From: Annulohypoxylon bovei var. microspora
Lineage: Eukaryota > Ascomycota > Sordariomycetes > Xylariales > Hypoxylaceae
Assembly: GCA_022836615.1 (NCBI GenBank)
Contig: MU405313.1
Coordinates: 1-64,000, forward strand
Length of the DNA stretch: 64,000 nucleotides
Reading direction: 5' to 3'
The position numbers were made by a program, and so were the translations under genes. This document shows positions 51,827 through 61,603 of the stretch, piece after piece. Numbering within the stretch: position 1 is the stretch's first letter; each line of letters starts with the position of its first letter. A model generated the notes under the pieces. That model worked only from the letters and a program-made list of their open reading frames with translations, did no database searches and had not been told where the DNA came from.

Positions 51827-52414
51827 TCAGTCAACAAAAATACCCAAAGGAATCGCGCACTCAATCTCACAATATTCCTCGTACTCATCATCCGGATCAT
51901 CGCACCTCCTCAGGCTCCCCGCCACGCAGATCAGCATAAACGCCTCGCTGCGCGCGAGCCCTTTCTCTGAGGCCAGCCAGTCGATGACGCCGGCGACCGC
52001 TACCTCGGTTGCTTCGCTGATGTCGGGGTCCACGCCGAGGAATATGTAGTGCGTCTTGTCTGTAGGCTCTTGTTCGGGGGCGGAGGTGGGGGTGATGGTG
52101 GGAATATGGGCAGGAAGAGGAGTAGGGGTGGTGTTTTTCTTCTCGACGGTAACCCCAGTTAGAGCTTTCGCCTGCATCTCCACGGCTGTGGTTTGTGTCG
52201 CGTGGGCGTCGCCTAGGCTTAGTACAGCGCCTTTTACTCCGACGGGGGGAGAGACTGCCGCTAGACAACTTGTATCGATAATGCTTTCACCATCCTCTGT
52301 GGAAAACGTGGCTGCAGGTAGATCCACGGAAGCGGGTCCCGCTATGCCGGGAGAGGGCGCGTAGGGGATGAGGATACGCGGGTTTGCGCGTTTGAAGACG
52401 AGGTAGCTATTCAT
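51827..52414 (-). CDS. Short acetamidase/formamidase (FmdA/AmdA)-like protein, N-terminal half missing
   Basis: 195 residues. The C-terminal part matches the end of the acetamidase/formamidase family: THYIFLGVDPDISEA (121-135), a helix with VIDWLASEKGLARSEAFMLICVAGSLR (143-169), then IPLGIF. Upstream, GVKGAVLSLGDAHATQ (59-74) fits the conserved LFSLGDxHAAQGDGE region, but the GDGE part is replaced by TTAVE. The family is usually 300-400 residues and the first half is absent: an in-frame TAA lies 8 codons before the ATG, and no matching exon is apparent in the next few hundred bases. Loss of the N-terminal half and of GDGE suggests an inactive remnant or a repurposed short protein. The reading frame itself is intact. 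These enzymes hydrolyse short amides to ammonia and acid. Confidence 0.6.
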   Translation of the reverse strand: MNSYLVFKRANPRILIPYAPSPGIAGPASVDLPAATFSTEDGESIIDTSCLAAVSPPVGVKGAVLSLGDAHATQTTAVEMQAKALTGVTVEKKNTTPTPLPAHIPTITPTSAPEQEPTDKTHYIFLGVDPDISEATEVAVAGVIDWLASEKGLARSEAFMLICVAGSLRRCDDPDDEYEEYCEIECAIPLGIFVD

Positions 52415-53430
52415 CTTGAGCGGCGGCTTAGAGATCGCATATTCTTACTACTTGGCGGTTAGTTATAGTAAGAACATAGAGAGCGTGAAAGGGGCGTTAC
52501 TCTGAGGGTACGTCAAGAATCTCATAATCACGCAGCTTCAAGTCAGATTACCTACAGTACCTCTTACTAATATAAAGCAAGCTAAAGCAGCCTCATCCTA
52601 GGATGATCTACCAAGATATGCCGCCAAGGACTATATAAAGCGACCCCCTCAAGCCCCTCATATTACTTTCGATTAGCGAAGTACCTTACAACATTGCACA
52701 ACTCATTACATTCTCTCCATATCTCTTCTTTTAGATTGCTATCGAAAACAGACATTTCCTCTTATTTTCTTCTTTTTTACATAAGTTTTATCACACCATG
52801 TCCTATCTTGTAGTCACTTGAAATTTTCAACATGTTCTTGTAGGGCGTGAGTAAGTCTCCGACCCAGGTACCATTATCGGCCCCTCCCGGACTACATCGG
52901 AGATGCAAGAAATTCCTCCTTCTCGCATATGATTGGGCAATTAGACGGTGATAGATCCGCTCTTGGCGCAAGCCCGAAATGCCTTGGAGAGCTCCGATGT
53001 AGAGATATCTAATCCATCTAGCACATCTGATAACCCAACTAGGCAGGTCGGTCGAAGAACAAGAATGGGGTGGGTGGAGAGCTTGTTGGTTTTCCTCGCG
53101 CCTGTGATAGAGAACTATTCGGCGAATCGTTCCAAGATCAATCCTAGCTTGCCGTTCCCGTATGCGGCTATCGCTTGCTGTGGTGCTACCCGGCCTGCCT
53201 AGCTGTATGTATTGCAACCTTGCGATGAGCGGGGCTAGAGGAGAGAAAGTTTTATTAATACCATGGCTGAATCTTCCCACCACGTCTGTTCTTTTTTCTA
53301 GGCGGCTGTTGGATTGCTGCTCTTCTGGTTGGCTCCCCTAGTCCAATCTTACTCTTGGTATCAGGTATCATAGAGGCATAGTAAAGAAAGTAGACAACAC
53401 CTGAACAGGACAAACTAAGCCTATCTAGCC
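52415..53430. other. Intergenic or relic region, unresolved
   Basis: About 1 kb between the acetamidase-like gene and the phosphatase. A TATA box and a pyrimidine-rich leader-like stretch (about 52,670-52,780) suggest a plus-strand transcript, but the first ATG (52,798) opens only seven codons. Open frames of 84 codons (52948-53202, plus) and 168 codons (52777-53283, minus) overlap and neither resembles a known family. It may hold a decayed gene, a noncoding transcript or a long leader of the phosphatase gene. Confidence 0.4.
52632..52639 (+). promoter_or_regulatory. TATA box candidate
   Basis: TATATAAA on the plus strand, followed 35-150 bp downstream by CT-rich sequence resembling a fungal transcription start and 5' leader. 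The dependent gene is unclear; the nearest solid plus-strand gene starts 790 bp downstream at 53431. Confidence 0.4.
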
Positions 53431-54897
53431 ATGGGGTTCAAGACATTTCTACTCTCGCTGGCGACTCTCCCGCTCGCCAGCAGCGAGACCGTCCTCGGCG
53501 TCTACATCTTCCACCGCCACGGAGACAGGACGCCCAAGGCTCTCGCGCCGACGAACCTGACCGCGCTGGGCGCAGACGAGGTGTTCCAGTCCGGCACCTA
53601 CTACCGCAACAAGTACGTCTCGTCCAACGCCAGCACGCCGATCTTCGGCCTCAGCAACGACATCGCCGTCCCCACGCAGCTGAGCGTCATCTCGCCCGCC
53701 GACGCCGTGCTCCAGAGCTCGGCCCTCGCCTTCCTGCAGGGCATCTACCCGCCCGCCGGCAGCAGCAGCGTGTCGGTCCTGGCGAACAAGTCCGAGGTCG
53801 TCGCCCCGCTCGGCGGCTACCAGTACATCCCCGTGTCGACCAGCTCCGTCACCGCCAGCAGCGCCAACTCCGAGAACAGCGAGTGGCTGCAGGGCGGGTC
53901 CGGCTGCGGCAACGCCGTCGTGAGCTCCAACAACTACCTCGTGTCGAGCGCGTACACGTCGCTGCTAGCCTCGACCAAGAGCTTCTACACCGACCTGCTG
54001 CCCGTGTACAACGCCACGTTCAGCGCCAGCCAGGCGACCTTCAAGAACGCGTACACGATCTACGACCTGGTGAACGTAGCCACGATCCACAACCAGACGA
54101 TCCCGTCCTCGCAGCTGCTCACGGACGAAAACCTGTTCCAGCTGCGGACCCTAGCCGACAACCACGAGTGGAACCTAGCGTACAACGCCAGCGACCCGAT
54201 CCGGGCGATCGCGGGTGCCACGCTCGCCGCGCAGATCGTGCAACAACTAAACGCGACGCTGACGGGCAAGAGCAGCACGCCGCTGGGCATCCAGTTCGGC
54301 GCGTACGCGTCCTTCATGTCGTTCTTCGGGCTCGCGCAGCTGCCGGCCGCGTCCGCCGACTTCGCCGGCGTCGTCGACTACGCCTCGTCCATCGTCTTCG
54401 AGCTCGTCACCAACGCCACCGGCGTCTCGAAGTCCGCCTACCCCACCGCCGACGACGTCTCCGTGCGCTTCTACCTCGCCAACGGCACCGCTGCGATTAA
54501 CCCCCCGACCGCGTTCCCGCTGTTCGGCCAGGCGGACACGACGATCCCGTGGAACACGTTTGCCAGCGAGATGGCCAAGTTCGCGGTCGGCGATACGGCG
54601 GCGTGGTGCACGGCTTGTGGCAATACTACGGGCATCTGCGCCACCGCCGCCTCGACGTCGAGCGCGGGCGATAGTGGGAGCGGCGCGGAAGCAGCGGCGG
54701 AATCTGGAAATGGCGTCACGTTACCGGTTGCCGGCGTCATCGGCGCGCTGGTCACGCTGGTGGTTATCCTAGGCATCGAGGGGCTGGTGTACGCGCTCGC
54801 GGGCTTGAAGCTGGTCAAGAAGTCGACGCTGGCGGCGGCGGCGGTTGCTGGGAACGCGGCTGCGGCGGGGGCGGAGGGTGCGGGGGCGAAGGCTTAG
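53431..54897 (+). CDS. Membrane-anchored histidine acid phosphatase-like protein (clade 2)
   Basis: Intronless, 488 residues. A signal peptide covers about 1-18 (cut near ASS-ET). The phosphohistidine motif RHGDRTP is present at 29-35 in its usual place after VLGVYIFH. The region where these enzymes carry the proton-donor HD motif reads IQFGAYASFMSFFGL at 287-301, with no HD, so normal phosphatase chemistry is doubtful. About ten N-glycosylation sequons and cysteines near 393-403 fit an extracellular domain. A Gly/Ser/Ala linker leads to a hydrophobic helix at about 430-458, followed by LKLVKKS and an Ala/Gly-rich tail, so the protein is probably a type I membrane protein. The first two thirds use almost only G/C-ending codons. 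Confidence 0.85.
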   Translation: MGFKTFLLSLATLPLASSETVLGVYIFHRHGDRTPKALAPTNLTALGADEVFQSGTYYRNKYVSSNASTPIFGLSNDIAVPTQLSVISPADAVLQSSALAFLQGIYPPAGSSSVSVLANKSEVVAPLGGYQYIPVSTSSVTASSANSENSEWLQGGSGCGNAVVSSNNYLVSSAYTSLLASTKSFYTDLLPVYNATFSASQATFKNAYTIYDLVNVATIHNQTIPSSQLLTDENLFQLRTLADNHEWNLAYNASDPIRAIAGATLAAQIVQQLNATLTGKSSTPLGIQFGAYASFMSFFGLAQLPAASADFAGVVDYASSIVFELVTNATGVSKSAYPTADDVSVRFYLANGTAAINPPTAFPLFGQADTTIPWNTFASEMAKFAVGDTAAWCTACGNTTGICATAASTSSAGDSGSGAEAAAESGNGVTLPVAGVIGALVTLVVILGIEGLVYALAGLKLVKKSTLAAAAVAGNAAAAGAEGAGAKA

Positions 54898-55456
54898 GGG
54901 AGTGGTTGATGGCTGTGGGAATGGGAATGGGAATAGGATGGGTAAAGGGGTGAGGGGAAATACCACGTAGCTATGAGATGGGAGGAGAGGAGAGGATTTC
55001 GGCTTCAAGCAATATCTTGCGGTCGATGTCTGTAATTTAGTGAAAGGCGAAGGGTCTTCGTATATGTGCGATATTCAAGTGAATATTGTCCCGATGTTTA
55101 TAGCTCCTTGTTAAAAGATCGATTACAGCACTAACTTCATACTTGTCTGTTTATGTGGTGTGGTTAATCAATACCTAGGTATACAAGCCCTTATTCATAT
55201 TCCTCATAGAGAATATAGGTAATCTATCCATTACCATACATGATATACTGCTTGAAAGTAAGCAAGTGGTTTATATGAAACTATCTAAGACAGAATAAAA
55301 GAGAAATTAAATATTACTTGAGTAGTTACTACACAAATAGTTGTGCAGCTGTGGCAATGACGCGGATGTCGTAGGGGGCGGGAATGTGGGTCTGGCCAAT
55401 CGGGTAAATCTTGGGTAAACTACAGGGCTTATATAGAAAAATAAACTTAGAATTTT
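54898..55456. other. Intergenic, phosphatase 3' region and U6 upstream
   Basis: No ORF is supported. TACCTAGGTA-type sequence occurs at about 55,174. The right end holds the U6 promoter with a CCAAT at 55,395 and the TATA box listed separately. Confidence 0.5.
55429..55440 (+). promoter_or_regulatory. Pol III TATA box of U6
   Basis: TTATATAGAAAA lies about 27 bp before the inferred U6 start, the spacing expected for TFIIIB placement. Confidence 0.75.
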
Positions 55457-55556
55457 CGCCTTCGGGCATTTGGTCAATTTGAAACGATACAGAGAAGATT
55501 AGCATGGCCCCTGCACTAAGGATGACACGCTCAATCAAAGAGAAGCAAACAATTTT
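55457..55556 (+). ncRNA. U6: U6 spliceosomal snRNA
   Basis: Catalytic RNA of the spliceosome that pairs with U4, U2 and the 5' splice site. The 5' hairpin GCC-TTCG-GGC is at 55458-55467, followed by TTTGGTCAATTTGAAACGAT, the ACAGAGA box (55489-55495), the AGC triad (55501-55503) and the conserved stretch ATGGCCCCTGCACTAAGGAT leading to the internal stem-loop. The RNA ends at a run of six T residues (55553-55558), the Pol III terminator. No intron interrupts the conserved core. The 5' end is placed from the hairpin and the TATA spacing, so it could shift by a base or two. Confidence 0.95.
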
Positions 55557-55558
55557 TT
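55553..55558 (+). terminator. Pol III T6 terminator of U6
   Basis: Six T residues immediately after the conserved U6 3' sequence; another run of T follows at 55565-55571. Confidence 0.8.
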
Positions 55559-55584
55559 CTTTACTTTTTTTGCATTTCTTCGAG

Positions 55585-55594
55585 GGTTCGAACC
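55585..55594 (+). promoter_or_regulatory. Downstream B-box-like element of U6
   Basis: GGTTCGAACC, a perfect palindrome matching the Pol III B box (GGTTCGANNCC), lies 26 bp after the terminator and about 128 bp from the start. Budding-yeast U6 also has a B box downstream of its terminator, though farther away. No tRNA fold surrounds it. Confidence 0.6.
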
Positions 55595-57484
55595 TACCAC
55601 GAACCAATTTTTCAATTCTTTTTTTATGTCGCAACAATAACATGCATCATCTTGTATCTATTACAACACAAAATCTAGACTTCCTCGAAACGTGCATTAG
55701 GATATTAATATCTTGCAGCAAAATTAAAAGCTTGCACATCTATTATAAATATGTATATGTAAATACTCAACGAGCTCGTACCTTTTCTCTCTCGCTTAAA
55801 TTGTGTATGGAATGCTTCAGAGATTACATCACGGGGCAAATACGACCGACGTTGAGCGGCATACGTAGATACTTAGGGGTAGACTAGTAACACCCATCAC
55901 TTTATTTGCAAAGAAAACGCTACGAAATATACTATAATACATTGCAGTAGCTAACTCAACTAGAAATTAATATGGTGATGATAAAGGTGCTATACCTATG
56001 TTAAAGAATACTACCAACCTAGGTATACATAATGGAATAGGGGAAGCTGGGTCACCCCTATCTTAACGTACTTATAGTCGTCATTACGGCAAGTGAAAAC
56101 CTCGGCGTAAAAGGTTTGAAGTATATCTCTAGAGAAATTACATGCCAGAAGCGAGTCTCTTTCTAAATAAACCTCTTAACCTAATGTTTTCGTTATCATT
56201 TAGTTATAGGAAGGTCATAACCTAGGTAGGTAAGTTCTATGCCAACCAGTAAACGTCTCGATACCGTTCGGCGCAGGTAGGCGAGTGGAATATTGACAAA
56301 CTGATAGACTCGAGTGCTAGTTAGTATATTCCAGATGATCGAGATATTTTCAGCTTTCTTCGGCTCTCACCATATTCCTACTTTCTCTAGATATCTTCGA
56401 GTAGTGTTCTTGAGATATAGTACCTAGCTTTAGAAGTTCCGACGAGGAATCGATGCAGGCGGTGAACCTTGAATTCGGACATCCGAGGAGCAACAATCTA
56501 TCGTTAGTAAAAGTAGGTGTTTGTCATGACGGCGAGACCTGCGTTTTCTATGTTTGCTTTAAGTAGTCGAAATGCCAAGGTCTGAGAAAGATCCTCCCTC
56601 AATGATGAGCTGGCACGATACACGTCAAAACACTCTAGCAACGACTAATGGGGTGAATATGCAAATCCAAAGCCGCAATGGCTGTAAGGAGTGAGCTTGG
56701 CTACCTATTGACAACTGTCATATGCAGTAGTAATTGTTGGTCGGGTTAAAAAACAGTTTGTAGACTTGGCAACGAAGTACCGCCACCTTAGTGAAACGTG
56801 ACTACTTCATTCATTTGAAGGATTCAATTATTATACGAATTATCAACTAATGATCTTGAAACTGTTGTAAATGCTGCGTCTTCCTCTATCGGCTGAGCAA
56901 TACCTTTGTTGGTGATGAATCAGTCTCCCATGCCAGGATAGCCTCGCTTTATGGTAAGGGGCGACTCATAGAAACAACACCGCAATTTATATATAGAAAA
57001 CATCGAAGTCTACAAGTTAATGAAGGCATATACCTAGCTACGTGCATTCCTTAGCTAGCAATCATCTGCAAACAGGGCTTGGTAAGAAAAATATTGTTCA
57101 TCTGATCTGGAGGTTTTCCCAGCTAATGGAACACGGCCAGGAAGCGCGTGCTTCATAGTATCGTAGCTAGGTACGGGGATATTGCACCATCGTATGATTC
57201 TACAAAGGTAGGTATTCAGACCCAATAGTTGCCAGAAAGAACGTATATTCAGTAGTTGGTGGCCTTTATAGTTTTAAGTAACGATTGAAATTCAAAATGC
57301 CACCAGATAAATAAACCAATGCAGTGAAAACCCCAGACCGATGATGCGTAAACCCCCAAAACCAGTGCTCGTGCGTTGCCGTCTATCCAATGTACCGTCT
57401 ATCAACCCGTTCCGCGATGCATAATCCAAGGGCACCAATCAATAGCCCCTTTCCCTTCCCCCTCAATGATGAGCAGGCAGCTCC
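55595..57484. other. Gene-poor intergenic stretch
   Basis: About 1.9 kb with stops in all frames, between U6 and the 3' end of the cupin gene. It holds TACCTAGG/CCTAGGTAGG motifs (about 56,017 and 56,221) and nothing else recognisable. Confidence 0.5.
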
Positions 57485-58441
57485 TTACTTGCGCTTGGGG
57501 ATGTTGCAGGTCTGTAAGCACTGCTCAACACCCATAGCCACACTGGTACTGACCAGGCCGCGGAACTTGTCGATGTCGGCGCCGGAGATGTGGTTGCCGG
57601 CGGTCGCCGCGATGGTCTCGTCCTGCAGGGCGAGGAAGGCCTGGGCCATGGTGTTAGCGCCGAAGTCGTCGCTGGACAGGGGCGCGATGAAGGTGGCGTT
57701 GTCGCAGGTGGGGTTGAACTGGGTGTGCAGGGCGCCCATGAAGTAGGGCGTGGCCTGCAGCTCGCCGACGGTGTTCATGATGTCGCGCGGCGCGCCGTCC
57801 GCGCCGTTCACGCCGTTCTCGATCACCATCTCCGAGACCACGCTGCCCTTGGTCACGATCAGCAGCTCGGTGGCCCGGTTGTGCACGTGCGGCGTGTTGA
57901 AGCCGCAGGGCTCGAGGAAGCCCACGGCCATGCCGATCCCCGTCCCCGTCAGCGCCGGGAACAGCTTGCGGTTCGCCTGCACGATCTCGCCGCCCTGGCC
58001 CGGCCCGAACTTGCGCATCTTGTTGAAGTCGAAGATGAAGTCCGCGTCCGACGTCAGCACGTTGTTGATCGCGTCCGCGCGCGTGTCCGAGAGCAGGATC
58101 TGCTGCACCTTGCTCAGGCCCGTCGGCGTGGCGGGAGGGGCGGTGCCGGTGCTGGTTGCGACGGCGCTGGAGGCGGAACCTGCAGCTACGGAAGCGACGC
58201 CTGTGGCGGAAGCATCAGCTGCTTTGGTGCTGTAGCTGGCGCCGGAGTGGGCGTAGCTTAGAGAGTTGTAGTAGCCCGAGGCAGTCTCGGTCTCATAAAC
58301 AGAGCCGCCGGTGGCAGTTCCCGAAGCGGGAGAAATGGTGGATGTGGTGGCCCAGGAGTCGGATCCCCACTGGCTAGCTGGGGCAGCCGAGGAGACGGAG
58401 CAGAAGGCCAGGATGGCAGCGACAGTTCCGGTCTTGAGCAT
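57485..58441 (-). CDS. Secreted germin-type cupin (spherulin-1-like)
   Basis: Intronless, 318 residues. A signal peptide covers about 1-20 (ending SSAAPA). Residues 20-105 are a Ser/Thr/Ala/Gly-rich linker, probably O-glycosylated. The germin-like cupin domain covers about 107-300. Cupin motif 1 reads PHVHNRATE, giving metal ligands His185, His187 and Glu192 with a Gly at 199. Motif 2 supplies His239 in GALHTQFN. All four ligands of the manganese site are present, so a metal-binding fold is likely. Relatives include Physarum spherulin and plant germins; enzymatic roles such as oxalate oxidase or superoxide dismutase cannot be assigned from sequence. The C-terminal CLQTC could form a disulfide. 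The domain portion is coded almost only by G/C-ending codons, the linker less so. Confidence 0.9.
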   Translation of the reverse strand: MLKTGTVAAILAFCSVSSAAPASQWGSDSWATTSTISPASGTATGGSVYETETASGYYNSLSYAHSGASYSTKAADASATGVASVAAGSASSAVATSTGTAPPATPTGLSKVQQILLSDTRADAINNVLTSDADFIFDFNKMRKFGPGQGGEIVQANRKLFPALTGTGIGMAVGFLEPCGFNTPHVHNRATELLIVTKGSVVSEMVIENGVNGADGAPRDIMNTVGELQATPYFMGALHTQFNPTCDNATFIAPLSSDDFGANTMAQAFLALQDETIAATAGNHISGADIDKFRGLVSTSVAMGVEQCLQTCNIPKRK

Positions 58442-58684
58442 TTTGACGGTTAGGTAAGTTGAATTAGACGATTTGACTGTTGTACGTTATGAAGGTAGGA
58501 GAAGATCGGTCCTAAAGAATGACTGCACTAGTAGGAAATAGAAGCAGATGAAGACTTAAGGAAATAAGGAAAAGAGAAAAGAGATAAGGAAATAAATAAG
58601 AAAATAGAAAAGATTTGGATTTTCTTGATATGATGTTGGTGGTGATGAAAAAAAAGAAGTCTCTCATCACGGGTTTCCCTCGAG

Positions 58685-58694
58685 TCTTATATCT
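58685..58694 (-). promoter_or_regulatory. TATA-like element of the cupin gene
   Basis: AGATATAAGA on the minus strand lies about 245 bp upstream of the cupin ATG and is followed by a CT-rich leader (about 58,650-58,560 read on the minus strand), the usual order in fungal promoters. Confidence 0.4.
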
Positions 58695-60561
58695 ACGTCG
58701 AGGGCCATCATATCGAATATCTCGTACGTGAGTAAGCTAATGACTGTGGTCCATCTTACCGTTAGCTGAAGAGGGTCTCTTTTTTTCATGGGACATGTGA
58801 ATTCCGCAGGGCTGAGCAATAACGGCTACCAAGTTGCCGGGACGGCTATAGGCAATTAGAAAAGCACATGATTGGATGGACTCCGCGTCGATTCGAGAGA
58901 TGCTAAGGCGCAACCTGGTTTGTGGATCTCGGGGCTGTCAGGTAGGATGGGCCGGCGTGATGGCGTAATGCTGATTTAAAAATATCAACATCGTGAGTTG
59001 GGTTATTAAGTTGGTTGGTAATAGCAGCAACGAGAGCTAGCAAATATGAGTTGGTTGGTTCGACCGAGCCAATCATAGAGATAGCGAAGCTTGTTTGTGA
59101 TTTGGTGCTGATCTAAGATATTAGCTGCGCCTGTTTAGCGCGCTGTCGTCGATATGGATAACAAGATTTCTGCGCGGAAGTGGTCATGCCGGAGAAGGAG
59201 TCTAGAACATTGGGGTTCTGATCCTAGTATTTTGATCTTAGAGAGGCTGTGTGAATTTGAGATAATGGACTTTGGATATCGTTATTGTAGAATATCTGCG
59301 AAGCCACACCTAAAACCCAACCGACTAAGAGTTAGTGAAGTAAACTACTATACGCACGCCACTAAGCTTACCTTAAGGAGCTATTAATATATTATACGCT
59401 GCTGTCCGGCGATGGGCTAAATATTATGACTCGTCAAATCATCATAATTACTTATTATCACCGACGTTATTGTTAGGATATTTGCTACATATGAGCGACT
59501 GTACCTGATAGAGAGAAGTATCTAACTTCTGAAATCCTGCATTGCGAGCTGCCAGGTAAGTAGTATTAGGCGGTGGATTTTACGACTTGGCCAATGATAT
59601 TCAAGCAACAAGAGACACTACGTAGCCACGATTGACCAGGTCAAGCTGTGAGCCACGATGCATTCAGAGCCGCATATCATCAAATCGGTGATTTTGATCT
59701 GACTCAGACGAATATCCCGGGGTATCACAGATACGTATAGTCTTGCGGTATAGAAGACTCACCATACATAAGAAGTCCTAGTAGCTTACCATTCTCTAAA
59801 GCCAGAGTCAGCTAGGTAGATGATGTGGGGTAAGCGGTTTCAGCTGGATGAACGATACTATACGTAGTAGTCAGCTTTTAACTTGAAGCTATCATAGAAA
59901 GCTTGAAAGCTGACATCTGTGGCTAGTTAGTCGGTTATAATAGTGAATGTGTGGTTATTCCAGTTATAGCTTAGCTATAGGAATCCAAGAATGATCTTGA
60001 AATTCTTGAAAGGATACCTCGGCGCAACTCACTAGTTACGATCATATGATTTTTATTAATAATAAAGCATAGTTATATCTTGATAGTGGACCTGGTTAGT
60101 AGGTGGACGATATTCCACGGCTGAATTTCGGACAAGGGAAAGGGTGAGATGAAATTCGGGGTAGACGTCGGATATGGCGATCATGTTCTAGGTAATAACC
60201 CGATCAATAAAAAGGGGTTAAGTCGAATTGAAAGAACCATTCAATTTCAGTCGACTTATGCGATTGGATCTCTTCGTACGAACTATGTCATAGACTTGTA
60301 GCTCTATATTGCACATAATATGTTTGTGCTATGATAGTTGTGATAGTGAGGCGCATGTGATATTTGTATTCCACCAAATCAAATCCCGCCGGAGTTGAAG
60401 ACCTAATTAATATATAAGTAGAGCTGGTCCGCCGTGGCTTGCAGCGTTGCAAAAGTAGGTGGTATCCTCGCGCCTTATTGTCTATTCCTCGGGTCGGATC
60501 ATCTACCTACCTAGGGCAAATCGAAACGCGTCCATAGCGCGAGGTAGTATTTGAAACGCAT

Positions 60562-60585
60562 CCAGGCCTCCAGGCCTCCAGGTCT
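60562..60585 (+). repeat. 8-bp tandem repeat, three copies
   Basis: CCAGGCCT twice, then CCAGGTCT. Confidence 0.8.
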
Positions 60586-60858
60586 CTGTGCTGGCATCCA
60601 TTCTACGTGTACCTGCGTTTCGGAGAACACGTCGAAGACTGTTACTGTTAATACCTCGTCAACTCGTTAGGATAGTCCGACTATTGCCAAAGACGACGAT
60701 TTAGCATACGTGTCGAAGGCATTATTAGCATTAACATTGTCGTCGACTCATGGTATGGTTATTATGGTACGCTATCGAAAATTTATGGTGGGCTTTGTTG
60801 ATCAAAATTGCGCCTTCTTGGCGCAGCGGTTCCTTGCAGTAGTGTTTTATCGAGGCGA

Positions 60859-60882
60859 GTGAGCTGGTGAGCTGGTGAGGTG
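60859..60882 (+). repeat. 8-bp tandem repeat, three copies
   Basis: GTGAGCTG twice, then GTGAGGTG, about 290 bp from the other 8-bp repeat. Confidence 0.8.
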
Positions 60883-61603
60883 ATTGAGATGATCTTGGGA
60901 AATTGTGGAAATGTGGAAGAAAAAAGAAGGGAAATTTGATATGGGCTATTATAAGTTAATTCGGTAGTTGCATGCTCCTCTCTACCCGTTTTAGGAAGTA
61001 TATCCCTGTACCTGCTTCTAGCTCATTTGTTTAATGTATCTCATTGGTAGAAATTTCAATAAGCTTCATGGATAGTGACCAATCATAGTGACGATGGATT
61101 GCGCTAACCCCCAAAACGCCTTAAAGCGCCCCTGGAGATTTGGAGATTGTCGCCCAATGCGCTGCCGTTGTCAGCATCCTATTATCTATCTCCCCTTCTT
61201 TCTTTTACCCCCCCAGTTTCTCTTCTCCTTTGCTGGAGTCCACCTCTTCGTCCTTTTCGAGCTGAGCCGGTCCAAATCCCTCATTACCTTCGTTTTCCCC
61301 TACGCTCTTTTTCCCTTATTTTGTGAATAGTCACTCTTTATCCTGGAGAATCGTCTCCCTGTCACTCTTTTGAAGTAAACTACACGCTCGTTCTAGAAGG
61401 ATTGCGAAGAACATCAGGAGCTAGGCTCACTTTTCTGCTCATCCCAGCTACTAAACTTGCAATACCGGATCGATCGTCGTCTCCGTTGTTGATCGCATTG
61501 TTGATCACTCGAAGCGCTAACAGAGGGGCATGCGCCTTTAGCTTCCTATTCGGAGCATATCTACACTCGTTTGATACGAAATCGATCTTGAGAACGTGAT
61601 ATC

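Larger units (their letters stand above)
58442..61603. other. Gene-poor stretch with cupin and SUN promoters
   Basis: 3.16 kb between divergent genes. The left 250 bp is the cupin leader (CT-rich on the minus strand). The right 500 bp is the SUN gene leader, CT-rich at about 61,190-61,260. An open frame of 77 codons at 59154-59387 has no recognisable features. Two small 8-bp tandem repeats are listed separately. Confidence 0.5.

Noticed and set aside
52777..53283. 168-codon minus-strand ORF
   Set aside because: No recognisable domain, overlaps a plus-strand frame of equal merit and covers what looks like a plus-strand leader.
55504..55887. 127-codon plus-strand ORF overlapping U6
   Set aside because: Begins inside the U6 RNA; no domain and runs through the Pol III terminator.
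57590..58261. 223-codon plus-strand ORF over the cupin gene
   Set aside because: Antisense shadow caused by high GC3 of the cupin gene.
59154..59387. 77-codon ORF in the 3.2-kb intergenic stretch
   Set aside because: No domain, signal peptide or promoter context; cannot be told from chance.
61088..61330. 80-codon ORF upstream of the SUN gene
   Set aside because: Lies in the CT-rich leader region and shows no family features.
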